The notes: generated by a model not told the origin, from the letters alone. Shown: positions 28,459 to 39,229, numbered from the stretch's first letter. The stretch: 64,000 bases of DNA from Planctomycetaceae bacterium (GCA_020638955.1 JACKHO010000007.1:310001-374000); one strand, 5' to 3'. Numbers and translations are program-made.

Positions 28459-31410
28459 CTATCCTTTATACGTCTTACGCCATTCGTCATTGTCAGGTAC
28501 AGTTCCGTCAGGAAGGTATGCTGGACGGCCGTTGCTAGCCAACAATGCCCGAGTTGGAACTATCGCATTCCGCAGGTCGGTTCTCGTCAAGTTTGCCCAA
28601 GGGAGGATTGCACCCGTCAGGTCTGCTTCAGACAAATCTGCATCAGTCAGATTTGCGTGAGACAAGTCGGCAAAACCAAGGTTTGCTTTTAGCATTTTAG
28701 CTCCCGTTAGGTTGGCATACTCCAAGTTCACTCTAGGAAGCAAAGCCCCCTTGAGATTTGCGTTGGCAAGATTCACTTTGCTCAAATTGGATCCTTGCAA
28801 GAATGCCAGGGAAAGATTGACCCCTGAAAGCATCGCGGACGGTAGCCATGACAATTGCAATTGAGTGTTCCAAAAGGTGAAAACGCCAGAAATCTCGCGT
28901 CTTGGTCCGGTATTCAGCCAACGTAATGCATCCTGTGTCACGAAGCGCTGAGACCAAAGCGGGTTACCGATGAGCCGGCAAAGCCAGTTACCAAGTGCTG
29001 CTGGGTCAGGCCACCGGATAGGTGACTCTGACAGTTGCTTCTGTTGACGAGCCTGCAATGCTTCACAAATCGCAGAATGAATCGCCAAAAGACTTTCTTC
29101 CGAGGCGACAGCCTGTTGATTACGCTGCTGAAAAGTTGTCAGATCCGTTCGCTTCTCCATTGGCATTCCTTCCACGATGACATGATTTATTAGATCTACG
29201 ATCATATCACGCCAGCTTTCCAACTCCGTTGTGGGGTAGGAATCCTCAGTGGCAGCACCCGGCCTTGGAATTCGACGGATTTGAAGTTCCTGCCGGAGGA
29301 AATTGAATAATTCAAAGGAAATACGTTTCGGACCAAAGACTTTCGACCAGTTGCTCAAAAGATTGACAATATCGGGATCGAGCACACGTCGCGATTCGAG
29401 CTGCCCAACACATCGGATCATTCGTCGTGCCGTCAAGTATTCACTGAACGTTTTGTGGGTGAACTCGAAGGCGGCGTCTCCACCGACGTTCCGTGCCTGA
29501 ACATATTGATTCAAGAACAATCGCATTAGCTTAGTTCGATCATCCTTGGCTTCCAGTTTTGTCAGAATATCACGCTGAGGCTGAGTCAATTGTTGCTGAA
29601 CATGAAGGGTTGACGCCCAACGCCCTTCGTTCCACCAGGCCACTTGGGCAACGACTTCAATGAGTTCTTCAAATTCGCCGCGATCTAGCTGGCCAGCGGC
29701 AGGGTGCCCGATTTGGTGCGGCCCCGTCGCCTCTTTGTCTGCTTTTTCGCCCCACTCACGTCTCCAAATTGCCCTGAACAATTGGCGATATAGCGCCGCT
29801 TCATTAAAGCGGTCGGCGTCGAAATCCAGTGCGTTCAATTCACTAATGGCAACTAGGTAGTTCAGCAGCGGCTGTGCCGTGACTTGACGGAGTGAATTCA
29901 CGTTAAGCGTCGAAGGGAAGCCGACGACTTCACTCCCTCGCGCCTTCTGAAACTTCTTCCACCAGTCCGCGCGTTGGTCGAGGTAAAGGCTTGTTCCGGC
30001 GTCATCGACGTCTCTACCAAACGACTCCTTCTGAGAGTCGTCAAGCACATATCGAAGCAACAACAGGTGCTGTGAATCTTTGAGATTTAGGTTTTGAACG
30101 GAACTACTGACAGCTACGGGTCGCCCAACAAAAAGCACGGCCACGCGTTTGCTTGAATTATTCGCAAGCCAATTCTGAGTACTCTTGACCAAGTCAGCAG
30201 CGGCTTCCGCTCCGACTGCTTCTCCTTTGGAAAGTTCGTCAAGACCATCAAATATCAGCAACAACAGCTGATTCCGTGCCCTGCGATCAACATTCAACAG
30301 GTTGTCGGGGAGTATCGGATGACCACGATCTGGCGAAGTACAAAAGCTGTGAACGCCATCTGAAACAGAGCCAGTGTGGACGTACCGCTGTAGTGGAATA
30401 AACACCACTTTCAGGTCATCATTTGTACCAGCAACATTTGCTGCGAATTTTTTCACCGACGAAGATTTCCCACTACCAGGGTCTCCTTCGATGACCATTA
30501 TCGCATTGTCGGGGGAATAGTGATCTCGAAGATCTGCGACCCAGTTTTCGAGCACATCTTCCAACATGCGTACGTAAGTCTTCTCTGGAGGTTGCTCTAG
30601 ATAGCTCAATTCCGAAGCGTCCGAATTATTCTTCTGTAGCGCTGGGGACTTACGTACCTTCCAGCAACATCGAAGTGGAACGAAGACTTCGCTGAGTCCA
30701 AAATTCTCCAAGAAAACTGGCATGGCCATTTGCTTCTTGAGCCATTGATTGTATGTCCACCATTGCGTGCTTCGTTCCAGTGCTTCGTGAAGTTCGCTCG
30801 GCTGCACTGCTTCGAACAGTTGACGATACTCGGACCGCCTGGCCTGATAGGCTTCCCCAACTGCGACACGAAAGTAGTGAGGCAATCTTCCCGACACGTG
30901 TTTCGCATCAATCTCGTGAAGATTTCCATGTCGAATGAGACGTTCGCGAAGCCGTCCAGACATCTGCCCTGAAAATTCGGGTGCAATACCTTGAAAGAAC
31001 GTTGCATCAAATTGAAAATTCAGTTCGTCGAGCACATCGCCAGTGAGGCCGAGTAGATCGAGGATTTGCTTATCGGCAGCAGCGGTCGGATAGTCTTGTT
31101 CCAACTCTTTTATCAACTCGCCGAGTGCTTTAGACATTCCATCGTAAAGGAGTGACCAGCCAAGTTGCGGCAACCCTTCGGTCGAACAAGCGCGCCAAAC
31201 ATCGCGACCGGACGACCATGCTTGCGCAGCCATTCCAGCTGCCGCACCTGCAATCGTCGCTGCCGCGTCTCCTGAAGCCACCCCCGGGGTTGCCCAAATG
31301 ACGCCCTGAGCGAATACGTCACGCATCGCGCCGAGTACAACGTCCCCGTCAAAACGGAGTATTCGCGTGGCAAATGAAGGTCGCTGAATTCGGATTGAAT
31401 TACTTGACAT
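28459..31410 (-). CDS. NACHT-type STAND NTPase with C-terminal pentapeptide repeats
   Basis: A 983-residue protein. Residues 1-290 are an unrecognised N-terminal domain with a small-residue, possibly membrane-active stretch at about 41-64. The NACHT ATPase has Walker A GDPGSGKS (309-316) and Walker B LLLLIFDGLDEL (383-394), the latter diagnostic for NACHT. A helical region ends with the typical FTHKTFSEYLTA block (650-661). Residues about 857-950 are pentapeptide repeats (A-N/D-L-x-x), for example ANLTDADLSEADLTGA, which form a right-handed helix and likely serve as sensor. Bacterial NACHT proteins protect against phages by sensing infection and triggering an N-terminal effector; this role is inferred. 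Single gene; the effector type is unknown. Confidence 0.88.
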   Translation of the reverse strand: MSSNSIRIQRPSFATRILRFDGDVVLGAMRDVFAQGVIWATPGVASGDAAATIAGAAAGMAAQAWSSGRDVWRACSTEGLPQLGWSLLYDGMSKALGELIKELEQDYPTAAADKQILDLLGLTGDVLDELNFQFDATFFQGIAPEFSGQMSGRLRERLIRHGNLHEIDAKHVSGRLPHYFRVAVGEAYQARRSEYRQLFEAVQPSELHEALERSTQWWTYNQWLKKQMAMPVFLENFGLSEVFVPLRCCWKVRKSPALQKNNSDASELSYLEQPPEKTYVRMLEDVLENWVADLRDHYSPDNAIMVIEGDPGSGKSSSVKKFAANVAGTNDDLKVVFIPLQRYVHTGSVSDGVHSFCTSPDRGHPILPDNLLNVDRRARNQLLLLIFDGLDELSKGEAVGAEAAADLVKSTQNWLANNSSKRVAVLFVGRPVAVSSSVQNLNLKDSQHLLLLRYVLDDSQKESFGRDVDDAGTSLYLDQRADWWKKFQKARGSEVVGFPSTLNVNSLRQVTAQPLLNYLVAISELNALDFDADRFNEAALYRQLFRAIWRREWGEKADKEATGPHQIGHPAAGQLDRGEFEELIEVVAQVAWWNEGRWASTLHVQQQLTQPQRDILTKLEAKDDRTKLMRLFLNQYVQARNVGGDAAFEFTHKTFSEYLTARRMIRCVGQLESRRVLDPDIVNLLSNWSKVFGPKRISFELFNFLRQELQIRRIPRPGAATEDSYPTTELESWRDMIVDLINHVIVEGMPMEKRTDLTTFQQRNQQAVASEESLLAIHSAICEALQARQQKQLSESPIRWPDPAALGNWLCRLIGNPLWSQRFVTQDALRWLNTGPRREISGVFTFWNTQLQLSWLPSAMLSGVNLSLAFLQGSNLSKVNLANANLKGALLPRVNLEYANLTGAKMLKANLGFADLSHANLTDADLSEADLTGAILPWANLTRTDLRNAIVPTRALLASNGRPAYLPDGTVPDNDEWRKTYKG

Positions 31411-31432
31411 GAGCCCGTCCCGGGTGGAAGAA

Positions 31433-31448
31433 CATAGTGCATACTATG
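31433..31448. promoter_or_regulatory. Inverted repeat upstream of the NACHT gene, possible operator
   Basis: CATAGT-GCAT-ACTATG is a 6-bp inverted repeat with a 4-base spacer, 23 bp upstream of the NACHT start codon. On the minus strand the same stretch contains TAGTAT, a possible -10 box, so the repeat may overlap the promoter. Confidence 0.3.
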
Positions 31449-31518
31449 CTCCCAAATATACCGGATCAGGCGTGCCAGCGACTAGCTATCGACTTTCAAT
31501 CACCGCTGCACATCGACC

Positions 31519-33192
31519 CTAAACCGTCGTCATTAATTGGAATGGATCGGCGAGGAGGTTGCAGAGGGTGGCGACGAAGCGGGCGGCGTCGGCGCCGTTG
31601 ATGACGCGGTGGTCGTAGGAGAGGCTCAGCGGCAGCATGAGGCGTTCGGTGACGTTGCCGTCGATGAGTTTCAGTTCCGTCTGGCCGCGGCTCATGCCGA
31701 GAATGCAGACTTCCGGATAGTTGACAATCGGCGTGAAGCCAATGCCGCCAATGCCGCCGAGGTTGGTGACGGTGCAGGTGGCTCCCTGCATGTTGTCCAT
31801 CGAGAGTTTGCGATCGCGGGCTTTGGTCGCCAGGTCGGTAATGTCGGCGGCGATTTGCAGAATGCTCTTCTCATCACAGCCTTTAACGACGGGGACGACC
31901 AGACCGTTGGGCGTGTCGACCGCGCAGCCAATGTTGATGTATTTCTTGTAGACGATTTCGTTCGTCACCGGGTCGAGGCTCGAATTGAATTTCGGGAACG
32001 CCTTGAGGCAGGTCGCCAGGGCCTTCATGACAATAGCGGTCATGGTGACCTTGGGACCATTTTTCCCAATGCCCGCTCCGAACCGCTTGCGGGCCTGTTC
32101 GAGGTCGGTAATGTCCGCGAGGTCGTACTGTGTGACGTGCGGAATGACGTTCCAGCTGACCGTCAAATTCTCGGCGGCCACGCGGGCAATTTTGTTGAGC
32201 GGTTCCCGTTCGACCTCACCGAAGCGTGAGAAGTCGGGGAGCGGCGGCGGGGCAATGCCACCAGCCGAAACCATGGTACCGCCCGAAACTGCGGCGCTGG
32301 GCGCCTTGGCAACAGCCTGCAGTTGATTACGGACGAAGGCCTGCACGTCTTCGGCGGTAATACGACCACCACTGCCTGATCCTTTGACCCGCTTGAGGTC
32401 CACGCCCAACTCGCGAGCGAGGCGACGTGTGGAAGGAGTGGCAGGCACGGGCGTGCCGTTTGTCGCTGCGGGGCTCGCATCGACACTGCGTGTATCAACC
32501 ACGACCGCTTCTTTGACCGGGGCTGGCGCGGCCTTCGGTGCTGCGGCCTGTTGAGGTGCGGGAGCGGCAGCTGGTGCCGGAGCAGCGGAATTGGCAACAC
32601 CCTGAATGACGAGCAGCGGGGCGCCCACTTTGATGGTGTCCCCTTCTTTGACGAGCACTTCGGTGACCTTGCCGGCGTGCGGGCAGGGGAGTTCCATGAC
32701 GGCTTTTTCCGTCTCAAGCTCCATCACGACTTGTTCGGCTGCGATTTCATCACCAACACTGACGGTGAGATCAGCTACATCAGCACTGCTCACACCCTCA
32801 CCCAGGCTCGGCAGCACAAACGTTATCGGGCCGGTCGACTCGACAATCGTGGCCGCAGCAGCGGGTGCGGCGGCGGCAGGTGCGGGAGCTTCTTTGGCGG
32901 ACTCGGCCTGTTTTGGTTCTGCTTTTGCGGGAGCAGGACTGGCTCCACCACCGGCAGAATACGTGAACAGGACCTGGCCGACCTTCACCGTATCGCCGGA
33001 AGCGACAAGCAGTTTGTCGATTTGTACGGCGCCAGGAAGCTCGAGAGGCAGTTCCATAACGGCCTTCTCGGTCTCGAGTTCCATGAGAACCTGACCAGGT
33101 TCCACGGAATCTCCAGCGGCTACCATGATATCCGCGATGTCAGCCTCGGAAACACCTTCGCCAAGACTGGGGAGTTTGAATTCTTCGCTCAT
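31519..33192 (-). CDS. aceF: Dihydrolipoamide acetyltransferase, E2 of pyruvate dehydrogenase
   Basis: A 557-residue E2 with two lipoyl domains (residues 1-76, lipoyl Lys43 in ELETEKAVMEL; and about 124-198, with the same ELETEKAVMELP motif). These are joined by Ala/Pro-rich linkers. A peripheral-subunit-binding domain (TPSTRRLARELGVDL to ITAEDVQAFV, about 254-288) and the acetyltransferase core ending in YDHRVINGADAARF with the catalytic His follow. It transfers acetyl from E1 to CoA. No E1 or E3 gene lies beside it. The pyruvate assignment rests on the SQSIS-type two-lipoyl layout; another 2-oxoacid complex is possible. Confidence 0.93.
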   Translation of the reverse strand: MSEEFKLPSLGEGVSEADIADIMVAAGDSVEPGQVLMELETEKAVMELPLELPGAVQIDKLLVASGDTVKVGQVLFTYSAGGGASPAPAKAEPKQAESAKEAPAPAAAAPAAAATIVESTGPITFVLPSLGEGVSSADVADLTVSVGDEIAAEQVVMELETEKAVMELPCPHAGKVTEVLVKEGDTIKVGAPLLVIQGVANSAAPAPAAAPAPQQAAAPKAAPAPVKEAVVVDTRSVDASPAATNGTPVPATPSTRRLARELGVDLKRVKGSGSGGRITAEDVQAFVRNQLQAVAKAPSAAVSGGTMVSAGGIAPPPLPDFSRFGEVEREPLNKIARVAAENLTVSWNVIPHVTQYDLADITDLEQARKRFGAGIGKNGPKVTMTAIVMKALATCLKAFPKFNSSLDPVTNEIVYKKYINIGCAVDTPNGLVVPVVKGCDEKSILQIAADITDLATKARDRKLSMDNMQGATCTVTNLGGIGGIGFTPIVNYPEVCILGMSRGQTELKLIDGNVTERLMLPLSLSYDHRVINGADAARFVATLCNLLADPFQLMTTV

Positions 33193-33462
33193 CGCTCAAC
33201 GTTGCGTCTGTGCCGATGGGTATCGACGGTACGTATTTCCACCGCCGCAGCGGCAAGTTCTGTCTAAACCAATACATCGGATGATAGTCGAGACAGAGTA
33301 AGGGGAATAGCGACAAATTCCGCATCGACGCCTGTTCACATCCACTCCGTCCGATGGAACTGACAAATCGCTCTGTGAGAGGTATTCTCACACCGGTTTT
33401 TCGCGTGTTTCCGCCGCAGTTCGGGCACGTATCAAGGTTTTCTGTTCCAATGAGGCGAGTCC

Positions 33463-34827
33463 ATGCGAGTTCGAGGCTGGTTTGTGGCTGCGGCACTAAT
33501 GGCACTGACAAGTGTGATTTCCGCTGCTGAGCGACCCAACGTGCTGTTTATTGCGGTGGACGACCTCAACCACTGGGTGGGGCACCTGGGACGGAATCCC
33601 CAGACGAAAACGCCGCATCTCGACCAGCTCGCCGCCCAAGGCGTGAGTTTCACCCGGGCCAACTGTGCCGCTCCGGCCTGTAATCCTTCGCGGGCGGCCC
33701 TGATGTCAGGACTGCGACCGAGCACCACCGGCGTGTACGACAACGGCCAGGACTGGAAGCCGGTCATCGACCGCAGCCAGACGCTCACCACGCAGTTTCT
33801 GAACGCAGGATACAACGTGTACGGGGCGGGGAAAATCTACCACAGCCAGGCACATCGTGACGGGGAATGGACCGAGTACTTCCAGGGCAAGAACGTGAAA
33901 CTGAAGCGTCACGAATCAGCCCCTGATGACGGCGTGGGCGGGATTAAATTCTATCCCCTGGAAAACCCCGACGAAGACATGCCCGACTATCGCGTGGTCG
34001 ATTACAGCATCGACGTGCTGAACCAGAAGCACGACAAGCCGTTCTTTCTCGCCGTGGGAATTGTGAAACCGCACATGCCGTTCAGCGTGCCGAAGAAGTA
34101 TTTCGACATCTTTCCTCTGGAGAGCATCGAACTCCCGCCGCACACCCAGAACGACCTCGCTGATGTTCCCGAAGCAGGAATTAAAATGGCCAAGCCCACG
34201 GGTGATCACGCCCAAATGCTGGAGTCGGGCCGCTGGAAAGAGGCAGTGCAGGCCTACCTTGCAACCATTGCCTTCGCCGACGCTCAAATTGGTCGGCTGC
34301 TGGCAGCGGTCGACGAGTCGGGTCACCGCGAGGACACCATTGTCGTCCTCTGGAGCGACCACGGCTGGCACTTGGGCGAAAAGGAGCACTGGCGGAAGTT
34401 CGCCCTTTGGGAAGAAGCAACCCGAACCGTGTTCATTTGGCGCGTGCCCGGAACGACACCCAGTGGCGTGAAGTGCGAGCGGCCCGTTGACTTCATGTCG
34501 ATTTACCCCACGCTGTGCGAGCTGACGAACATCGACACACCTGCGCATGTCGAAGGAGTGAGTATTCGCCCGCTGCTGAAGAATCCCGAAGCGAAATGGG
34601 ATCGACCTGCCCTGACCACGTACCACAAGAACAACCACAGCCTGCGGTCCGAGCGGTACCGCTACATTAAATACGCCGACGGCAGTGAGGAACTGTACGA
34701 CCACGACGCTGATCCCCTGGAATGGCACAACCTCGCGAACCGCCCCGATTTGGACGGTGTCAAAGCAGAGTTGTCCCGTTTCATCCCAGATCGCAACGTC
34801 GACGAACTTCCCCGCACCACGCGATAG
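33463..34827 (+). CDS. Exported sulfatase, iduronate-2-sulfatase-like
   Basis: A 454-residue alkaline-phosphatase-superfamily sulfatase with a signal peptide (cleavage near ISA-AER). Metal ligands start with VDDLNHW (D33, D34). The maturation motif C-N-P-S-R is at 73-77, with Cys73 to be converted to formylglycine. HMPFSVPKKYFD and LWSDHGWHLGEKEHW are the substrate/metal blocks of the iduronate-2-sulfatase-like group. It likely removes sulfate from sulfated polysaccharides outside the cytoplasm. An IS4-type element is inserted 84 bp after its stop. Confidence 0.92.
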   Translation: MRVRGWFVAAALMALTSVISAAERPNVLFIAVDDLNHWVGHLGRNPQTKTPHLDQLAAQGVSFTRANCAAPACNPSRAALMSGLRPSTTGVYDNGQDWKPVIDRSQTLTTQFLNAGYNVYGAGKIYHSQAHRDGEWTEYFQGKNVKLKRHESAPDDGVGGIKFYPLENPDEDMPDYRVVDYSIDVLNQKHDKPFFLAVGIVKPHMPFSVPKKYFDIFPLESIELPPHTQNDLADVPEAGIKMAKPTGDHAQMLESGRWKEAVQAYLATIAFADAQIGRLLAAVDESGHREDTIVVLWSDHGWHLGEKEHWRKFALWEEATRTVFIWRVPGTTPSGVKCERPVDFMSIYPTLCELTNIDTPAHVEGVSIRPLLKNPEAKWDRPALTTYHKNNHSLRSERYRYIKYADGSEELYDHDADPLEWHNLANRPDLDGVKAELSRFIPDRNVDELPRTTR

Positions 34828-34873
34828 GTCGAACTATTTGAATGGAGGGCACAGCTCCTGAAGAGATTCACTT

Positions 34874-34910
34874 CTTCTCCCCACTTCGGGGGGAGAAGAT
34901 GGCCGACAGG
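34874..34910. repeat. Hairpin repeat downstream of the sulfatase, interrupted by the IS
   Basis: CTTCTCCCC (34874-34882) and GGGGAGAAG (34890-34898) form a 9-bp stem with a 7-base loop. The sequence that follows, GATGGCCGACAGG, continues after the IS as CCAGATGAGGGGG (from 36200). Together they look like one dispersed palindromic repeat cut by the insertion. The stem could terminate sulfatase transcription, though no U-tract follows. Confidence 0.55.
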
Positions 34911-36189
34911 CAATACTGTTCGGCTCAGGATTTGCGTGGTGGGTCGCGGGGTGAGGGGAGATTTAGGTGTTGGTGGAGTTCTTCCAGGGTGGCCCAGCCG
35001 CTGAAGTAGTGGCAGAGCATTTCCCAAGTCCGTTTGCTGGGCTTGCTGCCGGTCCACAGGCTAATCAGCAGGGATGCGATGACGGCGGCGTACACCTGCA
35101 GCGTCACGCCCGATTCGCAGTGACTCAGCAGGTGTCGGCAACCCAGCACGCATTTCAGCCAGCGGAAGAACAGTTCGATTTGCCAGCGATAACGGTACGC
35201 AACCGCAATGAGTTCCGCTGGCAAATCGCGGGCATTGGTCGCCAGAATCCAAACCTGGTCTGGTTCGGTGCCCCGGATTTCGACAATCCGCAATGGTTCC
35301 TCCAGTAGCCGGTTGTGCTTTTCCGTGCCCAGTCGCCGCACCAGCAAATCGCGAACGACACCCGCCTGAGAATCTGCGTCAGAGAGTGGCTGTTCTGCCT
35401 GGACTTCGAAGGTGGTGTTCTCCTGCACCCGGATGAGAAACCGCACGTTCTGTGCATCAAATTCGCGAAACATGGCGTTGTTCGCGTAGCCCCGATCGGC
35501 CACATAGAACCCGCCGGGCTGAACCATGTTCCGCAATTGTTCGCGTTCTGCACCGTTGCCATGCGTCACCGCCACTTCGAGCGGTGCCTGCTCGAACACG
35601 CCAAACGCCACGTGCATTTTGATGGCTCGATGTTCGGCATCTTGCCAGAGTGCCCAGGCCATGCGGGGCAACGCCTTGAGCAGGCTGCTATCGACTGCCG
35701 TTAGTCCCGCCAGTGCGGCCTGTTGGGCGGGAGGCATAGCTGAGGGTGATGTCCGGGCTTGAGCTGCCAGTTGTGCAATAATCGGTTCAAGCACCGCCGG
35801 ATCAAACACGCGTGCCGCCTCACTGAGCGATCCCAGCGATGTCGGTTTGACGCCACACAGCTTCTGGACTTTTTCGAGCGTGGTGAACTTCTGCAGCCCA
35901 CGCAAACTGGTGACCGTCGGATTAAAGAAATAGAGCAGCAACAGTGCGATATACTGATCGCAGAACAACTGTCGATTTCCTGCCTTGTCACGCGCCGTCG
36001 CCTGTCCACGCAGCCCTGCCAACAGGTCGTCAATCAGTTGGAAATACTTCAGCCCCTGCAATTTCGTGGTCTTCTCGACACCCTTCCGACTCTTCCGTCC
36101 CATCGCCTGCCTCCATGAGCTTGAAACCTCAGAAGCAGAAGGTATATCCCATCAATCACCTGGCGCAAAAAACGTGCCGAACAGTATTG
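34911..36189. mobile_element. Complete IS4-type insertion sequence, 1279 bp, with 10-bp target duplication
   Basis: Both ends carry the inverted repeat CAATACTGTTCGGC (34911-34924; reverse complement at 36176-36189). Immediately outside are identical 10-bp direct repeats GGCCGACAGG (34901-34910 and 36190-36199), the target-site duplication. A single intact transposase gene fills the element. All parts are intact and the duplication is perfect, so the insertion is probably recent. Confidence 0.95.
34925..36103 (-). CDS. IS4 family transposase
   Basis: A 392-residue DDE transposase. The catalytic residues are probably D138 (TAVDSSLL), D203 (YVADRGYAN) and E310 in the Y-2-R-3-E-6-K signature YRWQIELFFRWLK. 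This signature is diagnostic of IS4-type enzymes. No frameshift or internal stop is visible, so the enzyme may be active. The stop codon immediately follows the left inverted repeat, so the gene spans nearly the whole element. Confidence 0.95.
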   Translation of the reverse strand: MGRKSRKGVEKTTKLQGLKYFQLIDDLLAGLRGQATARDKAGNRQLFCDQYIALLLLYFFNPTVTSLRGLQKFTTLEKVQKLCGVKPTSLGSLSEAARVFDPAVLEPIIAQLAAQARTSPSAMPPAQQAALAGLTAVDSSLLKALPRMAWALWQDAEHRAIKMHVAFGVFEQAPLEVAVTHGNGAEREQLRNMVQPGGFYVADRGYANNAMFREFDAQNVRFLIRVQENTTFEVQAEQPLSDADSQAGVVRDLLVRRLGTEKHNRLLEEPLRIVEIRGTEPDQVWILATNARDLPAELIAVAYRYRWQIELFFRWLKCVLGCRHLLSHCESGVTLQVYAAVIASLLISLWTGSKPSKRTWEMLCHYFSGWATLEELHQHLNLPSPRDPPRKS

Positions 36190-36459
36190 GGCCGACAGGC
36201 CAGATGAGGGGGCCAAACGTTGCCAGCGTCTGGTTTTCGTCCAAATTGTCCCCCTCACCCTGCCCTCTCCCCCGCAGCGAATGCCCCACAAGGTAGTCAG
36301 GTCCATCGCGGTGGAGAGTGTGAAAAATGCACCGAACGCCACTGGTCAACCATTCGTTCACTCAAAATCAGTCACCGCACCGCTACACGCTCGCCTCGCG
36401 CCGCGTTAAACTGGCGGTCTCAACACATTTCTTTTCAGTGCAAAGGTAACCCAGGTCTC
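36190..36459. other. Upstream region of argG
   Basis: About 270 bp with the right target duplication, the remaining half of the interrupted palindromic repeat, and a further CCCCTCACCCTGCCCTCTCC stretch typical of planctomycete intergenic repeats. The argG frame stays open here back to 36220 but shows no conserved sequence before 36460. Confidence 0.45.
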
Positions 36460-37680
<1,221 letters not shown>

Positions 37681-37902
37681 GGCGATTGGAGATTCAATGT
37701 GCCCCACTGTGATGTGAACTGTGTCGGACATTGAACGTGCATGGAGACGGCATCACGAATTACACCGGTCAAAGCTGGATTACCTGATGTCATGAGACAT
37801 CTCGAACCATTCGGCAAAGCGAACTGATTAGCTCGTCCAGCGATCACACGCTATTGTGTTGGAGCATCGGACTATTTCGGGCGTACTTGTGCGGGAGGCT
37901 AC

Positions 37903-38742
37903 ATGAAGGTCATCAGTTTTATCAACATGAAGGGTGGCGTCGCCAAGACAACTTTGGCAGTAAACGTCGCTGATTGTCTTGTGCGGCGGAAACACGCTTC
38001 TGTCCTTTGCGTTGATGTAGATCCCCAATTCAACGCAACACAATGTCTAATGACACCAGACGCATATGTTGACCACCGTCAACAGAATGGTTGTACCATC
38101 GTGGATGTGTTTGATCGTCAGTCTCGGACTCGCGTTGGAGTCGTCGAAGGAACGACCCAGACCGAGCCGCGAACGCTTGAATCAATCACGCCGGTAAGGA
38201 TCAAGGATCGTTTTGATCTGCTTCCCGGGTCGCTTGACCTATACAGATTGGAAATGGCTCCCGGGCAAGGACGAGAGAATCGCTTACGTCTGTACCTTGA
38301 AACAGTGCAGGACGACTACGACTACGTGATAATTGATACGCCGCCGACGCCGTCCGTTTGGATGACGAGTGCACTAATCGCATCAGATCATTACGTCATT
38401 CCCGTGCGACCAGACCCAATTTCCCTAACGGGAATCGACTTACTTCGAAGTATTGTACGCGAAATGGCGGAAAACTTTGGACTGTCTACGAAATGTGCAG
38501 GCGTTGTCTTGACCGTTGTTGAGCAGAACACACGCGTTTTCGACAATGCGAAAGAAAACTTGCGATCCAATGACTTCTGGAAAGAGAAACTGTTCGAGAA
38601 ATTTCTCGTGAAGCGAACACAAGTAGCACGACAACAACTCGACCAAATACTCATTCTTGACGGTGACAACTCCGAGGTGAAACTGGGGCTTGCACAAATC
38701 ACTGAGGAACTACTTAATCGAATTGAAACGCACGATGAATAA
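37903..38742 (+). CDS. ParA/MinD-like ATPase, first gene of a three-gene cassette
   Basis: A 279-residue ATPase of the ParA/SIMIBI group. The deviant Walker A KGGVAKTT is at residues 10-17 (signature Lys10 and Lys15), then VDVDPQFNATQCL (Walker A' Asp), and YDYVIIDTPPTPSV (Walker B). The start has GGGAGG 6 bp upstream. No ParB or parS-like site is seen and the two following genes are unknown, so plasmid-type partition is unlikely. ParA-like ATPases without ParB occur in protein positioning and in some defence loci. The gene overlaps the next by 8 bp, showing translational coupling. Confidence 0.88.
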   Translation: MKVISFINMKGGVAKTTLAVNVADCLVRRKHASVLCVDVDPQFNATQCLMTPDAYVDHRQQNGCTIVDVFDRQSRTRVGVVEGTTQTEPRTLESITPVRIKDRFDLLPGSLDLYRLEMAPGQGRENRLRLYLETVQDDYDYVIIDTPPTPSVWMTSALIASDHYVIPVRPDPISLTGIDLLRSIVREMAENFGLSTKCAGVVLTVVEQNTRVFDNAKENLRSNDFWKEKLFEKFLVKRTQVARQQLDQILILDGDNSEVKLGLAQITEELLNRIETHDE

Positions 38743-39229
38743 CCCGAAACGCCTCTCCGAAGCAATTTCGTTCATTGAAGAATTGGCTTGGCTCATCGAC
38801 TCGAAGAAAAGTCTAAGGCTAAGTCAGGTCGCGTCGGACCTGCGCGAATTGGCAACCGGACCGGAAACAGCTCGGAAAGTAGGCGACGAATATACATCAC
38901 CGAATCCGAACATCCACTTTCTTATTGGGGTTCTCCCGCGACTGTTTCAGGATGACAAACTCTTTCCATCAAATGCCATGATTGCTCAGTTCGCCGAAGA
39001 GGTACTCGACATCGAGGTTCCCCGTTATGAGAAGCGATCCAAATATGAGTTAATCGGCCTCATTGTTTGTGAAACCGACCAACTAAACGACGAGAAGCTG
39101 AATCAGCTCGTCAGAGCCTTGTCGGAGATCACGAGAAACGAGGAAAAGCTTCGCCGAATCCGCGCCGCTCGGCAGTCAGGAAAGTTTTCATGGAACAACA
39201 CAATTCGCCAGTTGTCAGATGATGCGTAA
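38735..39229 (+). CDS. Unknown protein, second gene of the ParA-like cassette
   Basis: A 164-residue, all-helical, charged protein without signal peptide or membrane segment. The stretch LFPSNAMIAQFAEEVLDIEV followed by RYEKRSKYELIGLIVCETD and a Leu-rich heptad-like region up to RRIRAARQ looks well conserved, but I cannot name the family. The ATG at 38735 lies inside the ParA-like reading frame (8-bp overlap), so the two are translationally coupled. It may be an adaptor or regulator of the ATPase; this is inference from position only. Confidence 0.75.
   Translation: MNNPKRLSEAISFIEELAWLIDSKKSLRLSQVASDLRELATGPETARKVGDEYTSPNPNIHFLIGVLPRLFQDDKLFPSNAMIAQFAEEVLDIEVPRYEKRSKYELIGLIVCETDQLNDEKLNQLVRALSEITRNEEKLRRIRAARQSGKFSWNNTIRQLSDDA

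Noticed and set aside
37903..38742. Plasmid partition locus
   Set aside because: No ParB-like gene, parS-like palindromes or replication initiator near the ParA-like gene; the neighbours are chromosomal (argG).
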